Shown: piece after piece, positions 7,239-15,681 of the stretch
Position numbering within the stretch: the stretch's first letter is position 1
How the letters are laid out: the number at the start of each line of letters is the position of its first letter
Assembly (NCBI RefSeq): GCF_000175635.1
Contig: NZ_ACVP01000032.1
Location: 26,107-90,106, forward strand
Direction: 5' to 3'
DNA from: Corynebacterium tuberculostearicum SK141
GTDB taxonomy: Bacteria > Actinomycetota > Actinomycetes > Mycobacteriales > Mycobacteriaceae
DNA length: 64,000 bases
Notes under the pieces: generated by a model
The model's database searches: none
Told to the model about the DNA's origin: nothing
What the model saw: the letters and a program-made list of their open reading frames with translations, nothing else
Program-made: the position numbers and the translations under genes

Positions 7239-9530
7239 ATGGGCGCGTTTGATTGGTTCTGGAAGGCAATGGGCTCGCAAAGCGAGCGTAATGATAAGAA
7301 ATCCAAGGCCATCGTGGGTTCAGCAGACGAAGCTGCCCGGACATTGAGCCAGCACGATGACGCAGCTGTGGCCCAGGCCGCGCGCGATGCCGTTCAGTCC
7401 GGTGAGATAGTGGACAAGGCGCAGTTCCTCGCGGCCCTGGCAGTGGCCTGCGAACGCACCCTGGGTATGAACCCCTTTAACGTGCAATCACAAGCGGTGC
7501 TGCGCCTACTCACCGGAGACGTCATCCAGATGGCCACCGGTGAAGGCAAGACCCTGGTGGGTGCCATGGCTGCCACCGGCTTTGCGCTGACCGGAAAGCG
7601 CGTCCATGTAGTTACCGTCAATAACTATCTTGCCGCCCGAGACGCCGAATGGATGCGGCCTGTCGTGGAGTTCTTTGGCTTAAGCGTCGCCTCGGTGACG
7701 GAGGGCATGTCACCGAACGAGCGCCGCGTTGCCTACGCGCAGGATATTATCTACGCACCGGTCAACGAGCTGGGCTTTGATTTGTTGCGCGATAATCAAA
7801 TTACCGACCGCTCCCACACGGTGCAGGCTGCCGGCGACGTTGCCCTCGTGGATGAAGCCGATTCCGTCTTGGTGGATGAGGCGCTTGTGCCCCTAGTGCT
7901 GGCCGGTAATCGGCCGGGTGAGGCCCCCACCGGGCACATCACCAATGTGGTTTCCCGCCTGCGCGAGAAGCTGGACTACTCCATCTCTGAGGACGGCCGC
8001 ACCGTTCAGCTGACCGAGACTGGTGCACGCCGCGTGGAGCAGGAATTGGGCATTGATTCGCTCTATTCGGAGGAGAATATCGGCACCATCTTGGTGAAGG
8101 TCAACCTCGCCCTGCATGCCAAGGCCCTGCTTATCCGGGACATCCACTACATCGTGGTCGATGGCAAGCTGCAGCTTATCGACGCCTCCCGGGGCCGCGT
8201 TGCCGACCTCCAACGCTGGCCCGACGGACTCCAAGCTGCAGTAGAAGCCAAGGAAGGCCTAGAAGTTTCCGAAGGCGGGCGTATCCTCGACACCATCACG
8301 CTACAAGAACTAATGCGGCGTTACCCACTTGTGTGCGGCATGACTGGTACCGCGGTGGAGGCGACCGATCAGCTGCGGCAGTTCTATGATCTTCATGTAT
8401 CCGTGATCGACCGCAATAAGCCGCTGCAGCGCTTTGACGAGCAAGACCGCATTTTCGCGACAGTCGATGATAAATCCGCCGCCATCGTGGAGGAAATAGC
8501 CACCATTCACGCTACGGGTCAGCCCATCCTGGTGGGCACGCAGGATGTAGCCGAGTCGGAAGATCTGGCGGATGCGTTGCGCGAGCGCGGCATCGACGTC
8601 AATGTGCTCAACGCTAAAAACGATGAGCAGGAGGCAGAGATCGTGGCCGAGGCCGGCGATATTGGACGCGTTACCGTCTCTACCCAGATGGCCGGACGCG
8701 GCACCGATATTAAGTTGGGCGGTGCTAACGAAGCTGACCACGATGACGTAGCGGAGCTGGGAGGCTTGGCGGTTATCGGTACCTCCCGCCACCGCACCGC
8801 CCGCTTGGATAACCAATTGCGCGGCCGTGCAGGCCGGCAGGGCGATCCGGGCCTGTCTCTATTCTTCGTCTCCCTTGAAGACGATGTGGTCCAGCAAGGC
8901 GGCGACGGCGAGACTGTGCGTGCCCAACCAGCAGAAGACGGGCGCATTGAATCCAAGCGAGTGAGCGATTTCGTGGCCCACTGCCAGCGCGTGACCGAGG
9001 GCCAACTACTCGAAATTCATGCCCAGACCTGGAAGTATAACCAGCTCCTGGCGGATCAGCGCATTATTATTGATGAGCGCCGAGCCAAACTACTGGATAC
9101 TGATCAAGCCTGGCAGGAACTATCCCAGCGCGCCGCAGAGCGCGCAGCAGAGCTCACGGAGGTTCCTGAGGAAGCCCGCATCAAGGCCGCGCGCGAAATC
9201 ATGCTCTATCACTTGGACTTGGCCTGGGCCGACCACCTGGAGCTTATGGACGATGTGCGCGAGTCCATCCACCTGCGCGCCATCGCACGTGAGACGCCCA
9301 TCGATGAGTACCACCGCATTGCGGTGAGGGAGTTTAAGGACTTGGCCCAGCGGGCCGTCGACAAGTCTGTGGAGACTTTCCGCACAGTGCTTATCGACGC
9401 CGCCGGGGCACACCTCGATGACGCCGGCCTCGCTCGTCCGAGTGCTACATGGACCTACATGGTCTCCGATAACCCCCTTGCCGGCAAGGGAAATTCCGTG
9501 CTGAGCGGCATCGGAAACATTTTCCGGTGA
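7239..9530 (+). CDS. secA2: Accessory Sec system translocase ATPase SecA2
   Basis: This 763-residue SecA paralogue is shorter than housekeeping SecA and lacks the C-terminal zinc-binding cysteine cluster. Visible motifs are Walker A MATGEGKTLVG (about residue 98), DEAD-type box VDEADSVLVDEA, STQMAGRGTDIKLGG and RGRAGRQGD. It would power export of a small set of proteins through SecYEG. A strong AAGGAGG ribosome-binding site precedes the ATG. It is followed by odhI and ftsR, the order known in C. glutamicum, which supports the SecA2 rather than SecA1 assignment. Confidence 0.95.
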   Translation: MGAFDWFWKAMGSQSERNDKKSKAIVGSADEAARTLSQHDDAAVAQAARDAVQSGEIVDKAQFLAALAVACERTLGMNPFNVQSQAVLRLLTGDVIQMATGEGKTLVGAMAATGFALTGKRVHVVTVNNYLAARDAEWMRPVVEFFGLSVASVTEGMSPNERRVAYAQDIIYAPVNELGFDLLRDNQITDRSHTVQAAGDVALVDEADSVLVDEALVPLVLAGNRPGEAPTGHITNVVSRLREKLDYSISEDGRTVQLTETGARRVEQELGIDSLYSEENIGTILVKVNLALHAKALLIRDIHYIVVDGKLQLIDASRGRVADLQRWPDGLQAAVEAKEGLEVSEGGRILDTITLQELMRRYPLVCGMTGTAVEATDQLRQFYDLHVSVIDRNKPLQRFDEQDRIFATVDDKSAAIVEEIATIHATGQPILVGTQDVAESEDLADALRERGIDVNVLNAKNDEQEAEIVAEAGDIGRVTVSTQMAGRGTDIKLGGANEADHDDVAELGGLAVIGTSRHRTARLDNQLRGRAGRQGDPGLSLFFVSLEDDVVQQGGDGETVRAQPAEDGRIESKRVSDFVAHCQRVTEGQLLEIHAQTWKYNQLLADQRIIIDERRAKLLDTDQAWQELSQRAAERAAELTEVPEEARIKAAREIMLYHLDLAWADHLELMDDVRESIHLRAIARETPIDEYHRIAVREFKDLAQRAVDKSVETFRTVLIDAAGAHLDDAGLARPSATWTYMVSDNPLAGKGNSVLSGIGNIFR

Positions 9531-9615
9531 AATTATTCCCCGCGAAGGGGTCATGGACTCACATGAGTCGCTAGTATTGTTATAAGTAACTCGTAACTAA
9601 TCCCCGGAGGTAACA

Positions 9616-10050
9616 ATGAGCGAGAACACCGGAACCCCGGAACCACAGGTAGAGACCACATCTGTATTCCGCGCAGACCTGCTCAAGGAGATGGAAAACG
9701 GCGCGAATGGCAATGATGCTACCGCTGCCGGCACCGACAACCTGGCGGAAGGTCAGGCCCTCCTCGTGGTAAAGCGTGGCCCGAATGCGGGTGCCCGCTT
9801 CTTGCTGGATCAGGCGACTACTACCGCCGGCCGCCACCCCGAGGCAGACATCTTCCTCGATGACGTTACGGTGTCCCGCCGCCACGCGGAGTTTCGCAAG
9901 AATGATGACGGCAAGTTCGAGGTAGTTGATGTGGGATCCCTCAACGGAACCTACGTGAACCGCGAACCCCGCAACTCCCAGGTGCTCGAGGTAGGAGACG
10001 AAATCCAGATTGGCAAGTTCCGCCTGGTTTTCATCGCTAACCAGAGCTAA
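9616..10050 (+). CDS. odhI: Oxoglutarate dehydrogenase inhibitor OdhI (GarA homologue)
   Basis: This 144-residue FHA-domain protein has the PknG-type phosphorylation segment VETTSVFRADLL near the N-terminus, placing threonines at 14 and 15 exactly as in C. glutamicum OdhI. The FHA domain follows (GRHPEADIFLDD, SRRHAEF, GSLNGTYVN). Unphosphorylated OdhI binds and inhibits the 2-oxoglutarate dehydrogenase complex; phosphorylation at T14/T15 makes the FHA domain bind itself and releases inhibition. A GGAGG site lies 5 nt before the ATG. An AT-rich stretch with TATAAG upstream is the probable promoter. Confidence 0.96.
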   Translation: MSENTGTPEPQVETTSVFRADLLKEMENGANGNDATAAGTDNLAEGQALLVVKRGPNAGARFLLDQATTTAGRHPEADIFLDDVTVSRRHAEFRKNDDGKFEVVDVGSLNGTYVNREPRNSQVLEVGDEIQIGKFRLVFIANQS

Positions 10051-10148
10051 TTATTTTCGTAGACTAGCCGCACTTCCTTACAAGGAGGGGCGGTGTCGTC
10101 TACTTATGTCACGATAAGAACTTTCAGTACCCCTAAGAGATAGACACA

Positions 10149-10895
10149 GTGAGCGCAGCAGATTCCTCGGCCGCAGCAGTACGCCGCACCAGCCCTAAAG
10201 CTAAGAAGCCAAAGACCATGTCCATTGGCGTGGTTTTGGAGACGCTGAATCAGCAATTCCCTGACGTCACGGTGTCCAAGATTCGCTTCCTCGAATCTGA
10301 GGGGCTCATCAGTCCACAGCGCACGGCCTCGGGCTACCGCCGCTTCACCCAGGAGGACGTGGACCGACTGCGGTATATTCTCACCACTCAGCGCGATAAC
10401 TATACGCCGCTGAAGGTTATCCGCGAGCAGCTAGAAGCCATGGATTCCGGCCAGGTGACCGCCATCGTTTCCGCAGGAAATGCGGAAACCCTGCTCTCGC
10501 CGCAGCAGTTTAAGGCCCCTGTGGTCACCCGCCTGACCGATGTAGAGGTGGCTACCCAAGCTAGTGCCAGCGAAGATGATGTAGCCTCCTTGGTTAAATA
10601 TGGCCTCATCCGCCCGGATGTCGCAGGCTTTTTCAATACCGACGACGTAGCCATTGTCTCGGCCGCGGTGGCGCTTAAGGCATTTGGTTTCGGCTCCCGT
10701 GAACTCAAGTCCCTGCGCAATAACGCCCGCCGACAGGCAGACCTGATCTCCCAGGCAGCGGCTCCAGTGGCGCACTCCAACTCCGATACCGCGCATCAGA
10801 AGGCGGAGGAAATCTCCCAGCAAATGACCGCGCTCGTGGTGTCCTTGCACGCAACGCTAGTGAAGTCGGATCTGCGCGACGAATACCACTCCTAA
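10149..10895 (+). CDS. ftsR: MerR-family regulator FtsR
   Basis: This 248-residue protein has a MerR-type winged helix from about residue 23 to 95 (SIGVVLETLNQQFPDVTVSK and SGYRRFTQEDVDRLRYIL regions). A longer C-terminal half lacks metal-ligand cysteines. In C. glutamicum the protein at this position, after odhI, is FtsR, an activator of ftsZ, and the actinobacterial family is conserved; the assignment rests on synteny and domain match. The start is GTG at 10149. The 10051-10148 gap holds a CCGC/GCGG hairpin without a clear U-tract, so some readthrough from odhI is possible. Confidence 0.88.
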   Translation: MSAADSSAAAVRRTSPKAKKPKTMSIGVVLETLNQQFPDVTVSKIRFLESEGLISPQRTASGYRRFTQEDVDRLRYILTTQRDNYTPLKVIREQLEAMDSGQVTAIVSAGNAETLLSPQQFKAPVVTRLTDVEVATQASASEDDVASLVKYGLIRPDVAGFFNTDDVAIVSAAVALKAFGFGSRELKSLRNNARRQADLISQAAAPVAHSNSDTAHQKAEEISQQMTALVVSLHATLVKSDLRDEYHS

Positions 10896-10905
10896 TACAC
10901 ACGCG

Positions 10906-10923
10906 CTCCCGTCTTTGTGGGAG
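10906..10923 (+). promoter_or_regulatory. Small hairpin covering the DUF151 ribosome-binding site
   Basis: CTCCC (10906-10910) pairs with GGGAG (10919-10923) across an 8-nt loop. The GGGAG arm is the only plausible Shine-Dalgarno for the ATG at 10934, so the hairpin could limit initiation. Five base pairs only, so this is tentative. Confidence 0.3.
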
Positions 10924-10933
10924 AGTGGTAGTT

Positions 10934-11527
10934 ATGAGTGATGTATCCCTAGAGTTCCACGGTATTCACCAGGTCGGCCCCGAAGACGATGTGTGCGCTG
11001 TGCTGCGTTGGCCGGAAGAGAACCGGTTGATCCCCGTGTGGATCTCCCCGATTGAAGGCATGCAACTAGCTGCCGCTTTAGACGGACACCAGCCAAACCG
11101 TCCCACCTCACACGATCTGATCAGCGAGGTGTTGGAAGGAACCGGCGGGGTAGAGGCGATTGAAATTGCCAATTACCACCAGGGAACCTTCATGGTAGAT
11201 ATCAAGGCCCCGAATGGAGAGGTTTATGATTCTCGGTTAAGCGACGCACTTGCAGTGTCCGAATATTTCAACGTTCCGATTTCAGCCGAAGCAGATCTAC
11301 TTGCCCAGGTGTCCGTTTATGCCAGCGATTCGGATGTGAAAGAGTACTTCGACCTGGAAATTTCCACCCCCGGCGCCGGCGATGATGTGCAGACCAGCGA
11401 AAACAGCGAATCCTCGACCTCGGCATCGGGAAATGCGCAGGCAGATGCAGATTTTGAAGCCATGATGAGGTCTTTGGGTATGGACGAAAAGGATTTCCTT
11501 TCGGGGGATGACGACGAAAAAAGTTAA
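10934..11527 (+). CDS. DUF151 bifunctional nuclease family protein
   Basis: This protein of about 197 residues has an N-terminal DUF151 domain (about 1-130), recognised by VLRWPEENRLIPVWISPIEG and LDGHQPNRPTSHDLI, and an acidic, serine-rich C-terminal tail ending in DDDEKS. Members are called bifunctional nucleases after a plant homologue with DNase and RNase activity; bacterial roles are poorly defined. The ATG at 10934 is preferred to the GTG at 10925 because GGGAG is positioned for the ATG. The gene lies between two MerR regulators, an order conserved in corynebacteria and mycobacteria. Confidence 0.82.
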   Translation: MSDVSLEFHGIHQVGPEDDVCAVLRWPEENRLIPVWISPIEGMQLAAALDGHQPNRPTSHDLISEVLEGTGGVEAIEIANYHQGTFMVDIKAPNGEVYDSRLSDALAVSEYFNVPISAEADLLAQVSVYASDSDVKEYFDLEISTPGAGDDVQTSENSESSTSASGNAQADADFEAMMRSLGMDEKDFLSGDDDEKS

Positions 11528-11551
11528 TGACACGCGTGTGACTAATGGTGA

Positions 11552-11663
11552 CAATGGGGTTTGAGAAGTCTAAAGTTGTACTTGACAGTTGAGCAAGCAG
11601 CGCTTGACGGGCGTATTCGCTTGGCTTTTAATTGATCTTTAGAACTTCCAACAAACCCCATTG
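11552..11663 (+). repeat. 12-bp perfect inverted repeat spanning the leader of the second MerR gene
   Basis: CAATGGGGTTTG at 11552-11563 and its exact complement CAAACCCCATTG at 11652-11663 are 88 bp apart. The second arm ends directly against GGAG, the Shine-Dalgarno of the GTG at 11674. If transcription starts before 11552 the arms could pair and affect initiation; otherwise they could be paired DNA sites. TTGACA at about 11584 suggests a promoter inside the loop, in which case only the downstream arm would be transcribed. Confidence 0.6.
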
Positions 11664-11673
11664 GAGTAATTAC

Positions 11674-12237
11674 GTGAGCAATAACGAGGACTCCCAGTCC
11701 GAAACCACCTACGTGCAGGAATCGCTTTTCGACGTCGGACCCGACGAAGAGGTGGGCTACCGCGTTCCCATCGCTTGCCAGGTAGCCGGCATCACCTACC
11801 GCCAGCTGGACTATTGGGCTCGCACCAACCTGGTCAACCCTTCCATCCGCACGGCGCGCGGCTCCGGCTCCCAGCGCCTGTACTCCTTCAAGGATGTGCT
11901 GGTACTCAAGATCGTGAAGCGCCTGCTGGATACCGGCATCTCCCTGCAGAATATCCGTTTGGCAGTTGAATCCCTGCGCGATCGTGGCGTAAATGACCTG
12001 GCAAAGCTGACCCTTGTCTCCGATGGCACCACCGTGTACGAGTGCCGTTCCAACGATGAGGTCATTGACTTGCTCGCTGGCGGCCAGGGCGTCTTTGGCA
12101 TTGCGGTTCCGGGCATCTTGAAGGAGCTGTCCGGCACCATTTCTTCCTTCCCTTCGGAGCGCATCGATGACTTCGCCGAGGACAACGTGGTCGGCCTCGA
12201 CGAGTTGGCTGCTCGTCGCAAGCGCAAGAGCTCCTAA
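11674..12237 (+). CDS. MerR-family transcriptional regulator
   Basis: This 187-residue regulator has a MerR helix-turn-helix at about 30-100 (YRVPIACQVAGITYRQLDYW, then SGSQRLYSFKDVLVLKIVKR). The C-terminal part lacks effector cysteines. The GTG at 11674 was chosen over the upstream ATG-like frame because GGAG lies 7 nt before it. It is the downstream partner of ftsR and the DUF151 gene, as in C. glutamicum and in the mycobacterial garA neighbourhood. Targets are unknown. Confidence 0.87.
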   Translation: MSNNEDSQSETTYVQESLFDVGPDEEVGYRVPIACQVAGITYRQLDYWARTNLVNPSIRTARGSGSQRLYSFKDVLVLKIVKRLLDTGISLQNIRLAVESLRDRGVNDLAKLTLVSDGTTVYECRSNDEVIDLLAGGQGVFGIAVPGILKELSGTISSFPSERIDDFAEDNVVGLDELAARRKRKSS

Positions 12238-12251
12238 GCTCGACCACATAG

Positions 12252-12296
12252 AATCCACCCTCCTTCCCAGCTCACGGGGAAGAAGGGTGGATTTTT
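12252..12296 (+). terminator. Terminator after MerR gene
   Basis: AATCCACCC pairs with GGGTGGATT, extended inward by TTCCC/GGGGAA, then TTTTTG. It ends the secA2-to-MerR gene group. From 12300 to 12460 I see no gene or clear RNA. Confidence 0.85.
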
Positions 12297-12462
12297 GATC
12301 TCTATCGTCTTGAGACAACAATGCAAGACAGTCCTTTTCCGCGCTGTGTGGCTCGCGGGATCGAGGTCGAGCTCTGCCTTAGAACCCGTGCCGGCCTTGA
12401 GCTTAAATTGGGTGGAGTGCCCGTGGGTGGGCTGTGTATGAGAGCTCTAGTCTTTTTAAGGG

Positions 12463-12501
12463 CAAAAAATTAAAGCACCGCACGAGACTTCGTACGGTGC
12501 T
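12463..12501 (-). terminator. Terminator of the vWA-like gene
   Basis: On the minus strand a 12-bp stem (one mismatch, AGCACCG...CGGTGCT) with a 4-nt loop is followed by TTAATTTTTTG. It lies 20 bp beyond the stop codon at 12521. Confidence 0.85.
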
Positions 12502-12520
12502 GGGAAAAATCGGTTCCTCG

Positions 12521-13366
12521 TTAAATGCCGACGGCCTTGTTGATTGCTCCCGAAAGCTGGGTCTCATCGGTGGAATCAACGGAAGTGAAGCTATCAGCCG
12601 CGGACTTCAGTGCGGCATCGACATTGCCTTCACCGACATGAACGACGCTGAGAGAAACGTCCTTGGAGGCGGCGTCGTCAAGAGCGGACGTGAATTGAGC
12701 ATCATCCATGTCTTGCTCGGTGCCAGTAGTTACGACGAGCACGCGTGCCTTATCGCCGCTGCCTGCAGCTTGGTCGGCGGCATTGGCTACTGCCGCTACC
12801 ACTGCGCTGCGCGTTTGCGGAACACCGCCAGTTCCAAAGCCACTGAGCGTGCCGGATACAGCGTTGCCATCGCCAAAGCCCAGGTTTTGTCGGAACCCAA
12901 CCGTGGCGGTTTCAGAGATAGGAGAGGAGTAGTTCCACAAAGAAACTGCTCCGCCGTCAGCGGCTAGGTCAGAAGCAGTGGTGCCCAAGGCTTTGGATAC
13001 AGGGCCGTACATCGGCGCCATGGCCGTAGAGGTATCCAAGAGCAGGAGCGTATTTGCCGCCATCGTCACATCGGGCTTGGGAGCTGCTGCGGAACTCGTC
13101 GCTGGAGCGGAGCTCTTCGAGGAAGAAGAGCTCGTGGGCGCATCGGACGTGGAAGCACTGGAAGCAGCTGCCGTGCTGGTTTCCGGTGCAGCCTCGGTGC
13201 TGGTTTCCACTGCGGCGGGTGCGGCGGAGTCTTCGCCGTCGTCGTTGCCCGCGCCGCGTAAAAGGAAGGTAACCAGGGCGATTATGGCCAGCAGCGCGAT
13301 AATAGCCACCGCAATAACCCATCCCGCTACTGCGAAGCTATTTTTCCCGTTTGAATGCCGTGCCAT
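12521..13366 (-). CDS. Membrane-anchored protein with vWA-like domain
   Basis: This 281-residue protein has a short basic N-terminus and one strong hydrophobic helix (about 15-37, AVAGWVIAVAIIALLAIIAL). About 65 residues of Ala/Ser/Thr/Glu-rich linker follow, then a domain resembling von Willebrand factor A starting at about 105: LLLLDTSTAM gives a MIDAS-like D-T-S-T, later RVLVVTTGTEQD and DVSLSVVHVGEG. It would be anchored in the plasma membrane with the domain outside. It is most like substrate-binding/vWA proteins of actinobacterial envelopes; the role is unknown. The ATG at 13366 has GGGAGG about 10 nt upstream. Confidence 0.7.
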   Translation of the reverse strand: MARHSNGKNSFAVAGWVIAVAIIALLAIIALVTFLLRGAGNDDGEDSAAPAAVETSTEAAPETSTAAASSASTSDAPTSSSSSKSSAPATSSAAAPKPDVTMAANTLLLLDTSTAMAPMYGPVSKALGTTASDLAADGGAVSLWNYSSPISETATVGFRQNLGFGDGNAVSGTLSGFGTGGVPQTRSAVVAAVANAADQAAGSGDKARVLVVTTGTEQDMDDAQFTSALDDAASKDVSLSVVHVGEGNVDAALKSAADSFTSVDSTDETQLSGAINKAVGI

Positions 13367-13406
13367 GTGGTGTTTTCCTCCCAAGCAAACTGCCGTTGTT
13401 AGTGGC

Positions 13407-14255
13407 TCATTCTAGCGGGGCAAGTGCCTGATCTATCACAGCGACAAGCCGTTCTCGCAGTGGTTCAGCTTTGTGCGCCAGCGTTCTTTGCCTCGAGACG
13501 TATTCGGCCTTGCCCTCAGGTGTTTCGATGGGCACGACGCCAAGTCCCCAATCACGGCAGTCATAAGGGGACGCCTCCATGTCAAGGATGCGCGCTTCAA
13601 TCGCCAGATCCAGGCACTCAAGGAAAAGTTCGCCTGGAACCAGTGGTCCCAGCTTCCAGGCCCACTTATATAAATCCATTGTGACGTGTACGCAGCCTGC
13701 CTGGTCATTGTCGGGCTGATCCTCACGATGCAGGACAGTGAGGTTAAGAGGGCGAGCGGGAGGAGTAAAGAACCGGAAGGCATCATAATGAGAACACTTA
13801 ATTGAGTGCTCATCGACAACCCGATTGGTCCCGTCCGCACCAAGCCGCAAGGGCAGCGAATGTCGCGGGGAATCCGTGTGGTAGACCATTGCCCATTCAT
13901 GCAGACCGAAGCAGTCAAAGTGGGCCGGATTGGTAGCGGAACGCCGAAGCAGATTAGAAATATACCGAACCGAGTCACCACGACGCTCTAGAAAGCTGCC
14001 GATGTCGACGGTGATGCCGTCTGAGGTGGCGTGGTAATCCCGCCATTCGGCATGCGGAGGAGTGCCCGTTAGCGCAGTTCCTACACCTGGGTGCCAGCGC
14101 TTTAGGTGAGAAGGGCGTACGGGGTAGTACTCAAAGAGAAAATCGAAAACAGGGTGGTAGCTGCCAGGATGTCGGAAGCGCTCCAAGCGGTCGGTGGCTT
14201 GCTTTTCGTGTTCATGCTGTTGAGCACTCCATTCCTCAGGGCTCAAGATACGCAT
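13407..14255 (-). CDS. Conserved actinobacterial protein, often labelled 3-methyladenine DNA glycosylase
   Basis: This 282-residue cytosolic protein has an N-terminal signature HPVFDFLFEYYPVRPSHLKR followed by WHPG, conserved in actinobacteria. Homologues are often annotated as 3-methyladenine DNA glycosylase, but I see no helix-hairpin-helix glycosylase motif or Mpg-type active site, so I do not adopt that function. Many aromatic and histidine residues are conserved-looking (FGLHEWAMVYH, HYDAFRFFTPPARP). The start at 14255 has AAGGAGG 9 nt upstream, ruling out the much longer upstream frame. It lies 19 bp after the rhlE-like gene and is likely co-transcribed with it. Confidence 0.75.
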   Translation of the reverse strand: MRILSPEEWSAQQHEHEKQATDRLERFRHPGSYHPVFDFLFEYYPVRPSHLKRWHPGVGTALTGTPPHAEWRDYHATSDGITVDIGSFLERRGDSVRYISNLLRRSATNPAHFDCFGLHEWAMVYHTDSPRHSLPLRLGADGTNRVVDEHSIKCSHYDAFRFFTPPARPLNLTVLHREDQPDNDQAGCVHVTMDLYKWAWKLGPLVPGELFLECLDLAIEARILDMEASPYDCRDWGLGVVPIETPEGKAEYVSRQRTLAHKAEPLRERLVAVIDQALAPLE

Positions 14256-14274
14256 GAGAGTTAACCTCCTTGAC

Positions 14275-15573
14275 TTAGCGGCGTCGGCGGCGGGCGACTT
14301 TGCCGCCTGAGCGACGGCGTTGGAAATTGGATTTCTTGACAGATTTCGCTGGTTTCTGGGGTACGGCCTGCCCGGGCGGGGGAAGGGCAGGGCCATTGGG
14401 CTTGCGAGCACCCGTAATCTCCTTAAGTACCGGCGCACCTGCAGGATTGTCACGGTGAGAAATATCGTGCTCCGTAGCTGTGACCCCGGCTTTCTTAATT
14501 AGAGCGTCTACTTCTTTGCGTTGTTCATCCATGACCAAAGTGATCACGGTACCCGCAGCACCGCCGCGTGCCGTGCGGCCGGCGCGATGGAGATAGGCTT
14601 TGTGCTCCGCGGGCGGGTCGGCGTGAACAACGAGTGAAACGTCTGCAATATCGATACCGCGGGCGGCAATATCGGTGGCGACCAAGACTGGAATGCTGCC
14701 ATCGGCGAAGCCTTCGATTGCGCGGGTACGCGCGCCTTGGCCTTTATCGCCATGCAATGGATAAGCGTTGATGCCGGAGCGACGCAATTTCTTGACCTGC
14801 CTGTCCACGCCGTGCTTCGTACGCATGAACATGATGGTTTTGCCTTGGCGGGCAGCAATGCGCAGCACCACCTCGTTGCGGGCGGTCCGCTCGCCGACGA
14901 AAAAGAGGTGATGGGACATGGAATCCACTGCAGCTTGCACCGGGGCAGTGGAGTGGACCACTGGGTCATGGAGGAACTGCTCCACCAGTTTGTTGACGTC
15001 GCCGTCAAGCGTCGCCGAAAACAGCAAGCGCTGGCCTTGAACCGGAGTTAGGCGCAGAAGCTTGCGTACTTGGGGCAAAAAGCCCATATCGGCCATCTGG
15101 TCGGCTTCATCCAGCGCAGTGATCTGGACCGCATCCAAATGCAGCTTGCCCTGATCAATTAGATCCTGGGCACGGCCAGGGGTAGCGACAAGAACATCAA
15201 CGGGGCGGGCGAGGGAGCGGATATGGTGATTAATATTTACCCCACCCACGACGGCAAGCACTCTTAAGCCCAGCGTTGCCGCAGGTTCGTCAAGGCGCTG
15301 GTGAATCTGAGTAGCCAACTCGCGGGTCGGGGCGAGGATAAGCGCACGGGGATGAGCAGGCTTGGAAGCACCAGTTCCGGCAAGGCGGGCGAGCATGGGC
15401 AAGCCAAAAGTATAGGTCTTACCCGACCCGGTAGGGCCGCGGCCGAGTACGTCTTTGCCTGCAAGGGCGTCGGGAATCGCGGCTTTTTGAATAGGAAACG
15501 GTTCCGTAATGCCTTCGTTGTGCAGAACGTGTACTAGGCGCTGGGGAAGGCCGAGATCGGCAAAGGTAGTCAT
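14275..15573 (-). CDS. DEAD-box RNA helicase (RhlE-like)
   Basis: This 432-residue helicase has the full motif set in order: Q motif FPIQKAAIPDAL, motif I GPTGSGKT, Ia PTRELA, Ib TPGR, motif II DEAD, motif III SAT, motif V ARGID and motif VI HRAGRTAR. A basic C-terminal tail rich in Lys/Arg (about 395-432) probably contacts RNA. It unwinds RNA duplexes, typically in ribosome assembly or mRNA decay. A TAGGAT box (15583-15588) lies 9 nt before the ATG. Confidence 0.93.
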   Translation of the reverse strand: MTTFADLGLPQRLVHVLHNEGITEPFPIQKAAIPDALAGKDVLGRGPTGSGKTYTFGLPMLARLAGTGASKPAHPRALILAPTRELATQIHQRLDEPAATLGLRVLAVVGGVNINHHIRSLARPVDVLVATPGRAQDLIDQGKLHLDAVQITALDEADQMADMGFLPQVRKLLRLTPVQGQRLLFSATLDGDVNKLVEQFLHDPVVHSTAPVQAAVDSMSHHLFFVGERTARNEVVLRIAARQGKTIMFMRTKHGVDRQVKKLRRSGINAYPLHGDKGQGARTRAIEGFADGSIPVLVATDIAARGIDIADVSLVVHADPPAEHKAYLHRAGRTARGGAAGTVITLVMDEQRKEVDALIKKAGVTATEHDISHRDNPAGAPVLKEITGARKPNGPALPPPGQAVPQKPAKSVKKSNFQRRRSGGKVARRRRR

Positions 15574-15643
15574 CGCTTTCCCATCCTATCGGCAGCGCGG
15601 CGGATCGCCGCATTCCATGAGAAAGACCTGCTTGGAAAAGGCG

Positions 15644-15664
15644 AAAGGGCCCCGAAGGGCCCCA
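15644..15664 (-). terminator. Terminator of gnd
   Basis: On the minus strand GGGCCC, a TTCG loop and GGGCCC form a stable tetraloop hairpin followed by TTTC and, further on, CTTTTCC. It is 18 bp beyond the gnd stop. The U-tract is weak. Confidence 0.65.
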
Positions 15665-15681
15665 ATCAAGTCAATGCGAAT

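Noticed and set aside
10051..10148. CCGC/GCGG hairpin between odhI and ftsR as a terminator
   Set aside because: The stem is interrupted and not followed by a U-tract, so I do not call a terminator.
12434..12967. 177-residue plus-strand frame after the MerR terminator
   Set aside because: It begins before a minus-strand terminator hairpin and runs antisense through the vWA-like gene; no motif.
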